From Desulfobulbaceae bacterium (GTDB lineage Bacteria > Desulfobacterota > Desulfobulbia > Desulfobulbales > SURF-16): a stretch of DNA of 51,018 bases. Each line of letters starts with the position of its first letter. Positions within the stretch are counted from its first letter, which is position 1. The stretch covers positions 1-51,018 of the forward strand of contig PKTX01000032.1 of assembly GCA_002868945.1 (NCBI GenBank), written 5' to 3'. The translations under genes were made by a program, and so were the position numbers. The notes below the pieces were generated by a model, which was not told where the DNA came from, made no database searches, and saw nothing but the letters and a program-made list of their open reading frames with translations. Below, piece by piece: positions 25,993-33,720 of this stretch.

Positions 25993-26722
25993 GATTCACC
26001 CCATTGTCATGGGCACCAAGGTCTTTGACAAGGGCATGATGACCTATCAGCACGGCTACGGCACGCCCTACACCATTCCCATCTACTGCTGGTACCTTGA
26101 GGGCGGTGACAAGAAGATTCTGGTGGATACCGGCGAGATGCGACCCATTCAATCCGAAGACCGGCAACAGGCCATCGGCGGCCCCATCCATACCTTTGAA
26201 GAGGGCCTGGCCAAGTGGGGGTTGACCGGTGACGATATCGACATGGTCATCCATACCCACCTCCATGCCGACCACTGCGAAAACGACTATAAATGCCCCA
26301 ATGCCGAATTCTACGTGCATGAGGCGGAGCTGACCGCCATCCATGGCTATCATCCCCTGGATTTTCGCTATGTGGAGGATTATATCTACGAAGTGGAGGA
26401 GGCCGGCCGAATCAGGGCGCTGAGCGGCGACACCGAGGTGGCGCCCGGCATCACCATGATCCACACCCCGGCCCATACCCGAGGCGGCATGAGTGTGCTG
26501 GTTGATACGGCAGAGGGCAGGGCGGCTATCACCGGTTTTTGCGTGATCCGCGAGAATTTCGAGCCGCCCCGGGAGGTGCGGGCCATGGAGATGGAGGTTA
26601 TTCCGCCCGGCACCCATGTTGATGCCTATGCCGCCTATGACATCATGGTGCGGTTGCGTGACATGGCCGATATCATTATCCCCCTGCATGAACCGCACTT
26701 TGCCGGAGTAGATACCGTTTGA
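25979..26722 (+). CDS. Metallo-beta-lactamase-fold hydrolase (lactonase-like)
   Basis: 247 aa. The MBL motif HTHLHADH (92-99) supplies four metal ligands; further ligands are in TPAHTRGG and near the C-terminal LHEPHF. The layout, with IPIYCWYLEGGDKKILVDTG at the start, resembles the N-acyl homoserine lactonase / quorum-quenching-like branch, but substrates in this branch vary widely. The ATG is preceded by AGGAGGAAGG, a very strong ribosome site located within the rnc coding end. The stop overlaps the TTG start of the next gene. It is cytoplasmic; I do not assign a substrate. Confidence 0.85.
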   Translation: MTTYKIHPIVMGTKVFDKGMMTYQHGYGTPYTIPIYCWYLEGGDKKILVDTGEMRPIQSEDRQQAIGGPIHTFEEGLAKWGLTGDDIDMVIHTHLHADHCENDYKCPNAEFYVHEAELTAIHGYHPLDFRYVEDYIYEVEEAGRIRALSGDTEVAPGITMIHTPAHTRGGMSVLVDTAEGRAAITGFCVIRENFEPPREVRAMEMEVIPPGTHVDAYAAYDIMVRLRDMADIIIPLHEPHFAGVDTV

Positions 26723-27729
26723 CCCCCTGTGTCATTCCCTTTTTCATCCCCCACCAGGGCTGCCCGCATCAGTGTCTCTTCTGTAACCAGCATGCCATCT
26801 CCGGGGTCGGAGCGACGGAGATCGATGCCGACCGGGTGGCCCTGGAGATCAGGGAAAAACTGGTCTGGCCCCGGACCCCGAATCGACCGGTGCAGGTGGC
26901 CTTTTACGGTGGCAGCTTTACGGCCCTGCCCCTGCGCCGCCAACAGGAGCTGCTGGCAGCGGTGGCCCCCTTTCGGGCCACAGGCGAGGTGGCGGAGATT
27001 CGCATCTCCACCCGGCCCGATTATATTACGACAGAGCTGACCCGGCATCTGCGCCACTATGGGGTGGGCTTGGTGGAGCTTGGCATCCAGTCCCTGCATG
27101 ATGAGGTGCTGCGCAGGAGCGGCCGCGGCCATACGGTGGCCCATGTGGAAGAGGCCGTTGCCTGTCTGAGGGAGGCGGGTTTGCAGGTGGGGGGGCAGCT
27201 CATGGTGGGGTTGCCCGGTGACAGCCGACAGCGGAGCCTGGTCGGCGCCGCCAAACTGGCCGCCCTGCAGCCGGACCTGGTGCGTATCTATCCCACCCTG
27301 GTGATGGCCGGCAGCCCCCTGGCCGATCTTTATGGCGAAGGCCGCTTTCAGCCCTGGTCCCTGGCCCTGGCCACCGTGGTTTGTGCTGCCATGAAGGAGA
27401 TCTTTGACCGGCATCATATTCCGGTGATCCGCCTGGGCCTGCAGAGCTGTGCCGAACTGGAGGAGCAGTTGCTGGCCGGGCCCTATCATCCCGCCTTTGG
27501 CGAACTGGTCATGGGCCGCCTCTTCTTTAGGATGGTGCGGCGCCGTCTGCAGGAGGCCCGGCAGGTGGGGGGCCAGGCCCTGACCCTGCGGCTGGCGGAG
27601 CGTGACCGCTCCCTTTTTGTCGGGATGAATAAGGGGAATATGGTACGAATGCAGAGGCGGCACCTGCTGGACAATGTCACTGTCCAGTTCAGGACCGATC
27701 AACCCAGAAACAGTGTGGAGGTCGTCTGA
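26719..27729 (+). CDS. Elp3/oxygen-independent-coproporphyrinogen-like radical SAM protein
   Basis: 336 aa. The radical SAM cluster is CPHQCLFC (Cys15, 19, 22), preceded by PFFIPHQG and followed by AFYGGSFTALP. Later segments (RISTRPDYI, VELGIQSLHDEVLRRSGRGH, GGQLMVGLPGD, VRIYPTLVMAGSPLADLY) are those of the Elp3-related subfamily lacking the acetyltransferase domain. The substrate is unknown; tRNA modification has been proposed for relatives. The start is TTG at 26719, overlapping the upstream stop (TTGA), with CCGGAG about ten bases before it; no ATG is available before the Cys motif. The stop overlaps the next ATG (TGATG). Confidence 0.85.
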   Translation: MTPCVIPFFIPHQGCPHQCLFCNQHAISGVGATEIDADRVALEIREKLVWPRTPNRPVQVAFYGGSFTALPLRRQQELLAAVAPFRATGEVAEIRISTRPDYITTELTRHLRHYGVGLVELGIQSLHDEVLRRSGRGHTVAHVEEAVACLREAGLQVGGQLMVGLPGDSRQRSLVGAAKLAALQPDLVRIYPTLVMAGSPLADLYGEGRFQPWSLALATVVCAAMKEIFDRHHIPVIRLGLQSCAELEEQLLAGPYHPAFGELVMGRLFFRMVRRRLQEARQVGGQALTLRLAERDRSLFVGMNKGNMVRMQRRHLLDNVTVQFRTDQPRNSVEVV

Positions 27730-28103
27730 TGGAGGCCTTTCGTCTCATTGCCGAACGGCGGCTCAATCAGGCCATTGCCGACGGCACGCTTACCTTTCAC
27801 CAGTGGAAGGATGTCCCTCTGGTCTTGGAGGACGACTCCTTTGTGCCGGCCGACCTGAAGATGGCCTATAAGATCCTCAAAAACAGCGGTCATCTGCCCC
27901 AGGAGGTCCTGGATCGCCGGGAGGTCCAGCGGCTGGAGGAGCTCATTGCCACCTGTGAGGATGAGCATGTCCGTCTCAGGCAGATGCGGAAGCTCTCTCT
28001 CCTGCTCACAAGAATGGAGGCACGCGGCAGCCGCCCCGTCAATCTGGAGGCCAGCCGGGACTATTATGCCAAGGTGGTTGAACGGGTGGAGGTCAAACGC
28101 TAG
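27729..28103 (+). CDS. DUF1992 (DnaJ-homologue-associated) protein
   Basis: 124 aa. The conserved core is ERRLNQAIADGTL, then PLVLEDDSFVPADLKMAYKI and LKNSGHLPQEV, characteristic of the DUF1992 family, found alone in bacteria and in human DNAJC28. The function is unknown. The usual glycine-rich GKPL element is altered here (WKDVPLVLED). The ATG shares bases with the stop of the radical SAM gene. It is the last gene of a four-gene overlapping set starting at rnc. Confidence 0.85.
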   Translation: MEAFRLIAERRLNQAIADGTLTFHQWKDVPLVLEDDSFVPADLKMAYKILKNSGHLPQEVLDRREVQRLEELIATCEDEHVRLRQMRKLSLLLTRMEARGSRPVNLEASRDYYAKVVERVEVKR

Positions 28104-28107
28104 TGCA

Positions 28108-28232
28108 GTGTCTCTCCGTCAATGGCCCTCTCGGAGTCTCGTAAACGCACTTACCGGGCCGATTTCCCGGGGTCTCGAGAGCTCGCTTACCTCGTTATGC
28201 TCAAAAAAAAATGCTCGGAAGATAAAATTTTT
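28108..28232 (+). repeat. Repeat family A, truncated copy
   Basis: It starts GTGTCTCTCCGTCAATGGCC, then CTCTCGGAGTCTCGTAAACG, GGGGTCTCGAGAGCTCGCTT and ACCTCGTTATGCTCAAAAAA, and stops after ATGCTCGGAAG, where the cmoB coding end begins. The right half seen at 22658 is missing. It lies between the convergent DUF1992 and cmoB genes. Confidence 0.75.
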
Positions 28233-28235
28233 CCC

Positions 28236-29201
28236 TCAGGCCATGCCCTTCAAGAAAACGCGCAGAGGAGCCGGGTAGCCCTCAATGGTGCGCTGCCGAT
28301 TGACCGGGTCGATGAAGTCGGCATAGGATTCAAAATCCATCCAGGCGGTGCGCCGCTGTTCCTCGCTGCTCATGGCGTGGCTGCAGACAATCTCCACATC
28401 CTGGAAGCCGGCACGCACCATCCAGTTGCGCAGGCATGCTCCGGTGGGCACGAAATAGGTGCCAGGCACCTTGGCGTAACGATCCTCGGGAAAGAGGGCC
28501 ACCGGCTCGTCACCGGCAATGGCCTGCGACTCCACGATGAGGGAACCGCCGGGCCGCAGGGCTTTTTTGACCTCCTTGAGGCATTCCAGCGGTGAAATAC
28601 GATGGTAGAGAATGCCCATCAGGAAGATGATATCAAAGGTGTCCGGAAAGAGCCCCAGATCCTCCACCCCGAGCAGTTCAGGCTCCAGGTGGCGGCAGCC
28701 GGCCATGGCGTTCAAGGCCCGGAAGGCGAAGTGGTGATGGATATAGGGCTCAAACCCCACCACCAGCCTGGGCTTATGATGGGCCATGCGGAACATGTAG
28801 TAGCCGTTGTTGCTGCCCACGTCTGCGATCACCTTGCCCGTCAGGTCGGGCAGCACCGGCAGCAGCCGGTCCCATTTTCTGTTTGAGCGCCACTCGGCGT
28901 CGATATCTACTCCGAATATGGAAAAGGGTCCCTTGCGCCACGGCATGAAGCCGCGCAGGGCCGTGCTCAGCTGCGCCTGCTCGGCGCTGCTGATCTCATG
29001 GGCGGCACCGATGGTCACCACGTCGCCTGAAAAATCAAGATGACGGGCGCTGAGGTGGCTGATGGATTCGGCCAGTTCGCGCAGGCGGCGGATGCCCTTT
29101 TTCAGGCTGGTGAGACGTTTGATGGTGTGGGCCTGGCGGCGGCGCAGCTCGGCCTGATCAGCATGAGGCAGCAGGCTATAATAGTCACTGTGGAAATTCA
29201 T
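28236..29201 (-). CDS. cmoB: tRNA U34 carboxymethyltransferase CmoB
   Basis: 321 aa, normal CmoB length. It transfers a carboxymethyl group from carboxy-SAM to 5-hydroxyuridine-34 of tRNA. Landmarks: WRKGPFSIFGVDIDAEWRS, KWDRLLPVL, the SAM-binding DVGSNNGYYMFRM, the CmoB-specific VGFEPYIHH-type loop, MGILYHRISPLECLKEVKKA, and ESQAIAGDEP...LFPEDRYAKVPGTYFVP. The ATG is at 29201, overlapping the stop of cmoA. The pair makes the complete Cx-SAM route to cmo5U. Confidence 0.96.
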   Translation of the reverse strand: MNFHSDYYSLLPHADQAELRRRQAHTIKRLTSLKKGIRRLRELAESISHLSARHLDFSGDVVTIGAAHEISSAEQAQLSTALRGFMPWRKGPFSIFGVDIDAEWRSNRKWDRLLPVLPDLTGKVIADVGSNNGYYMFRMAHHKPRLVVGFEPYIHHHFAFRALNAMAGCRHLEPELLGVEDLGLFPDTFDIIFLMGILYHRISPLECLKEVKKALRPGGSLIVESQAIAGDEPVALFPEDRYAKVPGTYFVPTGACLRNWMVRAGFQDVEIVCSHAMSSEEQRRTAWMDFESYADFIDPVNRQRTIEGYPAPLRVFLKGMA

Positions 29202-29926
29202 TACTGCTTGATGGCGATAAAAGAGACAAAATTAAACCACTGAAAAAAACTCTCGCAGCCGCTAAAGCCCGCCTCTTTCAGGAGGTTGAGGTTCTCCTGG
29301 ATGGAAAAGGGGATAAGGATATTCTCCAGGGCCTCGCGCTTCTTGGTGATTTCGATTTCTGAATAGCCCTGGCGGCGTTTGAAGTCGAGGTAGATATCAA
29401 GAAAGCCGTTGTTGATGGCCGGGTGGTGCGAGATGATCTTTTCGGACAGAATGAGGACGCCGCCGGGCTGCAAGGCCGCGTAAATCTTGTTGAGAAAGGC
29501 GGCGCGCTGCAGGGGGCGGAGGAACTGCAGGGTGTAGTTGAGCAGCACGGCCCGGCAGGGAGCCAGCTCGGCGTCGGTGATATCGGCCAGTTCAAAACAG
29601 ACCTCTTCCTGTTTGGCGTACATCTCCGCCTTGAGCCGGGCCTTGTTGATCATGGCCTCGGAGCTGTCCAGGCCGATATAGTGCAGCTGCCTTTCCTTGA
29701 GCATCTCGGCCAGGGCAATGAGGGGTCGACCGGTGGAACAGCCCAGATCATAGATGAGATCGCCTTGCCTTACAAAAGGCTCCAGCAGCTGGCCGGTCAT
29801 GTCGATCACCTGCCGGTAGCAGGGCACGGAGCGCTCCAGCATGTCGTCAAAGACTTCGGCAACCTTCTCGTTAAAGGTGAAGGGGCTGGGTGCCCGGCTG
29901 TTGGTAAAGAGTTTGTCGATGGTCAT
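29201..29926 (-). CDS. cmoA: Carboxy-SAM synthase CmoA
   Basis: 242 aa. It makes carboxy-S-adenosylmethionine from SAM and prephenate. Motifs: DKLFTNSRAPSPFTFNEKVA near the start, LIYDLGCSTGRPL (SAM site), GLDSSEAMINKA, LLNYTLQFLRPLQRAAF, and LILSEKIISHHPAINNGFLD. The ATG at 29926 is chosen because it starts the conserved MTIDKLF; upstream in-frame residues to 29965 look non-coding. The stop overlaps the cmoB ATG by one base, so the genes are coupled. Confidence 0.96.
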   Translation of the reverse strand: MTIDKLFTNSRAPSPFTFNEKVAEVFDDMLERSVPCYRQVIDMTGQLLEPFVRQGDLIYDLGCSTGRPLIALAEMLKERQLHYIGLDSSEAMINKARLKAEMYAKQEEVCFELADITDAELAPCRAVLLNYTLQFLRPLQRAAFLNKIYAALQPGGVLILSEKIISHHPAINNGFLDIYLDFKRRQGYSEIEITKKREALENILIPFSIQENLNLLKEAGFSGCESFFQWFNFVSFIAIKQ

Positions 29927-30061
29927 GATAGCGGCGGATTGAGGGCAATGAACCGGCGTTGGCACCGGTATCTTTATTGCGCGGCACTATAGCAGTGCCG
30001 GCCTGCTCCGGGCAAGGCATAAAAAAATGCGAGCCCATCATCAAAGCACCATCAAAAAAAT

Positions 30062-30092
30062 GCCCCCACCCGGGAGAGAGTCGGGCAGGGGC
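30062..30092 (-). terminator. Terminator for the DVU0772-family gene
   Basis: On the minus strand GCCCC-TG-CCCGA is followed by CCGGG-TG-GGGGC and then seven T (30054-30060 read in reverse). It lies about 100 bases beyond the stop codon at 30194 and upstream of cmoA. Confidence 0.75.
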
Positions 30093-30193
30093 GAGGAGAG
30101 AAGAGAGGTGTAACGTTTATGATTAGTTCCGGGCGCCTTCAGAGCATCCGTACCAAATGACGTGGATGCTGTCTGAGGAGAAGAGGGGTGTTG

Positions 30194-30577
30194 CTAATTT
30201 ATACTGAAATCCACCGGCGGCGTGTGGAGAATTTTTTCAAGATATTTTTTCAGGTCATGATTGAGTCTGTGCACCGAACCGCCCGGTCTGCTGCCGTCAT
30301 CCCGCCAGGCCGCCTCAAAGAGCTCATCCGGCACAGCAATCTTGGCAAGCTCTTCGGCGCCCTCCACCGTTCTTCTGATCAGGGTGACATACGGTTTTTC
30401 CCAATCAAAGAGGACAAAGTAGTATGACTCATCATTGCGGCCGGCCACGAAGTCATGGCCACGCACCCAGCCGGTTCCCCATTCAAGATACATCTCAACC
30501 GCCTTTTCAGGGGTCATCTGCCAGTCAATCTTATTGAGTAGCGGTCGGTTTGCCTGGAGTTGAGCAAGGGTCAGCAT
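30194..30577 (-). CDS. DVU0772-family protein of unknown function
   Basis: 127 aa, cytoplasmic. It matches by eye the family named after Desulfovibrio DVU0772: LANRPLLNKIDW-type N-terminus, MTPEKAVEMYLEWGTGW, YYFVLFDWEKPYVTLIRR, ELAKI and a C-terminal HDLKKYLEKIL. The family is largely restricted to sulfate-reducing deltaproteobacteria and has no known biochemical role. The ribosome site AGGAGGTG before the ATG is near-ideal and the promoter is strong, so high expression is expected. It is monocistronic. Confidence 0.85.
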   Translation of the reverse strand: MLTLAQLQANRPLLNKIDWQMTPEKAVEMYLEWGTGWVRGHDFVAGRNDESYYFVLFDWEKPYVTLIRRTVEGAEELAKIAVPDELFEAAWRDDGSRPGGSVHRLNHDLKKYLEKILHTPPVDFSIN

Positions 30578-30607
30578 GGTGCACCTCCTGTTGTCATCTT
30601 TTGTATA

Positions 30608-30636
30608 TTATTAATAATTATTACTAGGTAGGTCAA
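30608..30636 (-). promoter_or_regulatory. Sigma-70-type promoter of the DVU0772-family gene
   Basis: On the minus strand: TTGACC (30631-30636), 17-base spacer, TAATAA (30608-30613) in a very AT-rich setting. It lies about 30 bases upstream of the ATG with a strong AGGAGGTG ribosome site. Confidence 0.65.
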
Positions 30637-30984
30637 GGCAAAAATAGCCGGGGCTGTTTTTTTTTAGCTGATCATCTTTACACACCTGCCCTTTGCCGGG
30701 ATGCGGCCGCAGGCGAGGAGCTTGCCGGACAGGCACCAGGACAAGGCCCGGATCATACTTTTCGGGCCGCCATGGGAAGGAGTTTTCGAGGGGAAGGGAG
30801 AAGGGAAAAGGGGGGGCAAATGGTAGGAGTCTGGCGGGGGTAACGCTTTTCGACTGCGGAAAGAGGGTGTGGCCATATCAGCTGATCTTTGTCGCTCAAG
30901 AGGTCCACTCTTCGCTGCAAAGGATCGAAAAAACTGGCTCAAACCGGCTTGTCACGCCACGCCAGGAGCACTGCAGGCAGGCCC
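30637..30984. other. Spacer upstream of the DVU0772-family gene
   Basis: About 350 bases. A short AGCC-GG-GGCT stem with T-run at 30646-30665 might terminate rightward transcription. Otherwise it is GC-rich sequence with no supported gene. Confidence 0.3.
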
Positions 30985-31842
30985 CTAGGAGGAGTAGCGT
31001 TTATCTTCCCGGTAATATTCAGGAAAACCGATAATATCCTTGAGGCTGCTGAAGGAGATATGGTGCGGATAGTGGCCGGCGGCCAGGCTGATGAGGGATT
31101 TTTGCATGGCCTCGGTGGCGGCACTGAGCAGGGTCAGCGGATAGGCGGCTATTTTGAAGCCCAGTTCGGCCAGCCGGGCCGGCGGCAGCAGCGGAGTTTG
31201 GCCATCCTGGATCATATTGGCCATGCAGGGCACCTTGATTTCGCTGCAGAAGCGGGCCATTTCCGCCTGATTGAGCGGCGCCTCCGGAAAGATGATGTCA
31301 GCACCGATGTCGGCAAAGTCGCGGCAACGGCCCAGGGCCTCATCAAGCCCCAAGGGGCCGCGGGCATCGGTACGGGCCATGATCAGAATATCAGCCCCCT
31401 CGTTGCGAGCGTCCACTGCCGCCTCGATACGGCGACAGGCCTCGGCACGATCCACCACCTGTTTGCCGCTGATATGGCCGCAGCGCTTGGGGCTTACCTG
31501 GTCTTCGATCATCACACAGGCAAAACCGGCTTGTCCATAGCCGCGTACCGTTCGTTTTACGTTAACGGCATTGCCGTAACCGGTGTCGCCGTCGCCCAGT
31601 ACCGGCAGTGTGGTGGCCGCGCAGATGGCCCGGCCCTGGTCAAGCATCTCGCCGTAGGAAATGAGGCCGGTATCCGGCAGTCCGAGGCGGGCGGCGGCCA
31701 CGGCAAATCCGCTCATGAAGGTGAGCGCAAAACCGGCCTGTTCAATGAGCTTGGCACTCAGGGCGTCGTAACAGCAGGGCATGACCAGCAGGCGCGGTTC
31801 GGCCAGCAGGGCGCGCAGACGGCTCGCAGGGGCGTTGGACAT
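30985..31842 (-). CDS. Isocitrate lyase / PEP mutase superfamily enzyme
   Basis: 285 aa, the length of small superfamily members (methylisocitrate lyase, oxaloacetate decarboxylase, carboxyPEP mutase). Features: MPCCYDALSAKLIEQAGF start motif, GDGDTGYG metal loop, VMIEDQVSPKRCGH (catalytic KRCGH near 119-123), ILIMARTDA and a C-terminal YPLTLLSAATEAM. KRCGH with MARTDA favours a C-C bond lyase; the exact substrate is not fixed. The ATG at 31842 overlaps the stop of the upstream RNA-binding gene (TGATG); a GTG at 31845 is an alternative. Confidence 0.85.
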   Translation of the reverse strand: MSNAPASRLRALLAEPRLLVMPCCYDALSAKLIEQAGFALTFMSGFAVAAARLGLPDTGLISYGEMLDQGRAICAATTLPVLGDGDTGYGNAVNVKRTVRGYGQAGFACVMIEDQVSPKRCGHISGKQVVDRAEACRRIEAAVDARNEGADILIMARTDARGPLGLDEALGRCRDFADIGADIIFPEAPLNQAEMARFCSEIKVPCMANMIQDGQTPLLPPARLAELGFKIAAYPLTLLSAATEAMQKSLISLAAGHYPHHISFSSLKDIIGFPEYYREDKRYSS

Positions 31843-32180
31843 CACGAGGGCCTGGGTAGATGGATGGTGCGGTCACTGGGCAGGTCAGGGTTGGGACGAT
31901 AGAGGACGATCATGCCGCCGATGATCTGCACCAGGGCGGCCCCTGTTTGTTGGGCCAGCCGGGCGGCTGTTTCCGGTCGTTCCACCGTGGCCGTGCTCTG
32001 CACCTTGACCTTGATCAGCTCGTGGGTGTGAAAGACATCCTCCACCGATTTTATCACCTGATCGGTGAGGCCGTGTTGGCCGATCATGGCCAGGGGGTCG
32101 ACATGGTGGGCCAGCCCCCGCAGGAAGCGAAGTTGTTTTTTGGAGAGGGCCGGAGCCCGTTTCTTTTTTTTGCTGGACAT
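31842..32180 (-). CDS. YhbY-family CRM-domain RNA-binding protein
   Basis: 112 aa. The CRM fold is clear: LSKKQLRFLRGLAHHVDPLA, MIGQHGLTDQVIKSV, HELIKVKVQ, ETAARLAQQTGAALVQIIGG and a final IVLYRPNP. YhbY binds pre-50S ribosomal subunits in E. coli. Starting at the ATG at 32180 it has a lysine-rich N-terminus (SSKKKKRAP) suited to RNA binding. The open frame continues upstream only because of a repeat element. Its stop overlaps the downstream lyase start. Confidence 0.9.
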   Translation of the reverse strand: MSSKKKKRAPALSKKQLRFLRGLAHHVDPLAMIGQHGLTDQVIKSVEDVFHTHELIKVKVQSTATVERPETAARLAQQTGAALVQIIGGMIVLYRPNPDLPSDRTIHLPRPS

Positions 32181-32198
32181 AAGCTTTGGAGATCCTGT

Positions 32199-32417
32199 CA
32201 GCCCGTTGAAAAAAATGCTGCGTTCGAAGGTCTCGCTTCGATCGCTCCCTGCCGATGCGTCGGCAAAAATCGGCGTGAGCGGAGCGGGCCGGCGGGGGGC
32301 CGAAATGCTCCTAGACCACATGTGAAATGCGTGCCCCGCGGGCAATACCTTTGTGGTCCTTGTTCGCCTCATTTTTCTTAGCATCAGCTGCAGGCGCTGC
32401 TGTTTTTCAACGGGCTG
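32199..32417. repeat. Repeat family C element with inverted ends CAGCCCGTTGAAAAA
   Basis: 219 bp bounded by CAGCCCGTTGAAAAA (32199-32213) and TTTTTCAACGGGCTG (32403-32417). The right end abuts the stop codon of the TraB-family gene (32418) and the left end is 18 bases from the yhbY start, so it fills the whole gap. The interior has CGATGCGTCGG-type hairpins and no ORF of its own. A short relative is at 38657-38725. Confidence 0.85.
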
Positions 32418-33593
32418 CTAAAAGAGGTTTGAAATAATTTCGTAGCCGCCGATCCAGGTGCCGATCATACTGCCGATGCTGGGCAGCACAAAGGCGAGAA
32501 AGACCTTGAGCAGGTTGTTGTGCCACCAGCCCTTCAGGCTGGCCATATCCTCTGTGGCGCTTTCAAACTCGCGCACCAGGGGGGGGCTCATCATGGCCTG
32601 CACAAAGGCGCAGACATAGCCGGCGCCGATCACCGGTGTCAGTGAGGTGATGGGCGCCGCCAGAAAGGCGGTGAGGATGGTGACGGGGTGGGCCAGGGCC
32701 AAGGCGGCGCCAATGGAGGAGGGGATGCCGTTGGCCAGCACCCAGTAGAGGGCATTGGCGCCGGCCGCCTGGCTGCCCTTGGTCAGACCGATATAGCCGA
32801 GGGAGGCCAGAATGACAAGGGGAATAAGCCAGCCCACGATCTTCCAGGCCGGCGATACCGGTGGAATGGCGCTGATTTCAGCCATCAGCCGGCGCCGGTC
32901 CTCATCCAGGGCCTTTTTGATGCCTGCCACATGCCCGGCCCCCACCACGGCGACAATTTTGTCGCCCTTGGCCTCCTTGATCTTTTCGGCCAGATAGGTG
33001 TCGCGTTCGTCAATAAGCACCTCCTTGATCTCCGGCAGGGCCTGGCCCATTTCGGCAAGCAGTTCGGAAAGGGCGTCGCTTTCGCGCAGCTCGGTGAGCT
33101 TTTCCTCACTCAGTTCCGTCTTGTCAAAGAGGCTGGCAAAGAGTGAGGCCAGTAAATAGCCCTTTTTGAAAAAGGAAGTTTTCTTCCAGGCCCGTCGCAG
33201 GGTGACACGCACATCACGGTCGCACAGGGCAATGGGGATATCGAGTTTCTCGGCGCTGCGGGTGGCCTCCAGCAGTTCGGAGCCGGGTGTGACGCCGAGC
33301 TGATTGCCCAGCTTTTTCTGGTAAGAGGCCAGGGTCAGGTTGATCATCAGGGTGGCCAGTTGTTTCTTCTTGATGACCTCCTTGATGTCAAGGGATTGCC
33401 AGCGCTGCTTTTGGGCCAGTGATTGATAGCGCTTGTCATCCAGCTCAACGCAGACGCAGTCGGGCCGTTGCTCCTCAATGACCTGATGGACCAGGTCCAC
33501 GGATTTCCGGGAGACGTGGGCTGTACCCACCAGGATAATGCGGCGGCCGGCGTGGTCAATGAGATGTACGTCGCTGTTGTCGGTGGAGGTCAA
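32418..33593 (-). CDS. TraB/GumN-family integral membrane protein
   Basis: 391 aa. The N-terminal TraB domain has IILVGTAHVSRKSVDLV, VCVELDDKRYQSL, DIPIALCDRDVRVTLRRAW, LIDERDTYLAEKI and VAVVGAGHVAGI. These GxxH, E and GxGH motifs suggest a metal-dependent hydrolase fold of the erythromycin-esterase/TIKI kind. The C-terminal third has four hydrophobic helices (about 250-390). The function of bacterial members is unsettled; plasmid-pheromone relatives act on peptides. The start is TTG at 33593, the only start codon before an upstream in-frame stop, with no strong ribosome site. A family C repeat follows immediately. Confidence 0.82.
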   Translation of the reverse strand: MTSTDNSDVHLIDHAGRRIILVGTAHVSRKSVDLVHQVIEEQRPDCVCVELDDKRYQSLAQKQRWQSLDIKEVIKKKQLATLMINLTLASYQKKLGNQLGVTPGSELLEATRSAEKLDIPIALCDRDVRVTLRRAWKKTSFFKKGYLLASLFASLFDKTELSEEKLTELRESDALSELLAEMGQALPEIKEVLIDERDTYLAEKIKEAKGDKIVAVVGAGHVAGIKKALDEDRRRLMAEISAIPPVSPAWKIVGWLIPLVILASLGYIGLTKGSQAAGANALYWVLANGIPSSIGAALALAHPVTILTAFLAAPITSLTPVIGAGYVCAFVQAMMSPPLVREFESATEDMASLKGWWHNNLLKVFLAFVLPSIGSMIGTWIGGYEIISNLF

Positions 33594-33643
33594 GAAGAGT
33601 GGTCCCTGCGCAGATGATAATTAAGGAAAGGCTTGCATGTTGT

Positions 33644-33674
33644 ACAAAGAGGATGCCTGCGACATCCTCTTTGT
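33644..33674. terminator. Hairpin after fadL
   Basis: A 12-bp perfect stem ACAAAGAGGATG (33644-33655) / CATCCTCTTTGT (33663-33674) with a 7-base loop lies about 45 bases past the fadL stop (minus strand). The T-tract is short, so it could be a terminator or an mRNA-stabilising hairpin. Confidence 0.6.
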
Positions 33675-33720
33675 TCCCGATAATGCTTCGACGAGCGCGG
33701 CCGGCATGGGGCTCGGCTCA

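Noticed and set aside
32181-32384. Longer N-terminus of the YhbY-family protein
   Set aside because: The added residues are encoded by the family C repeat element.
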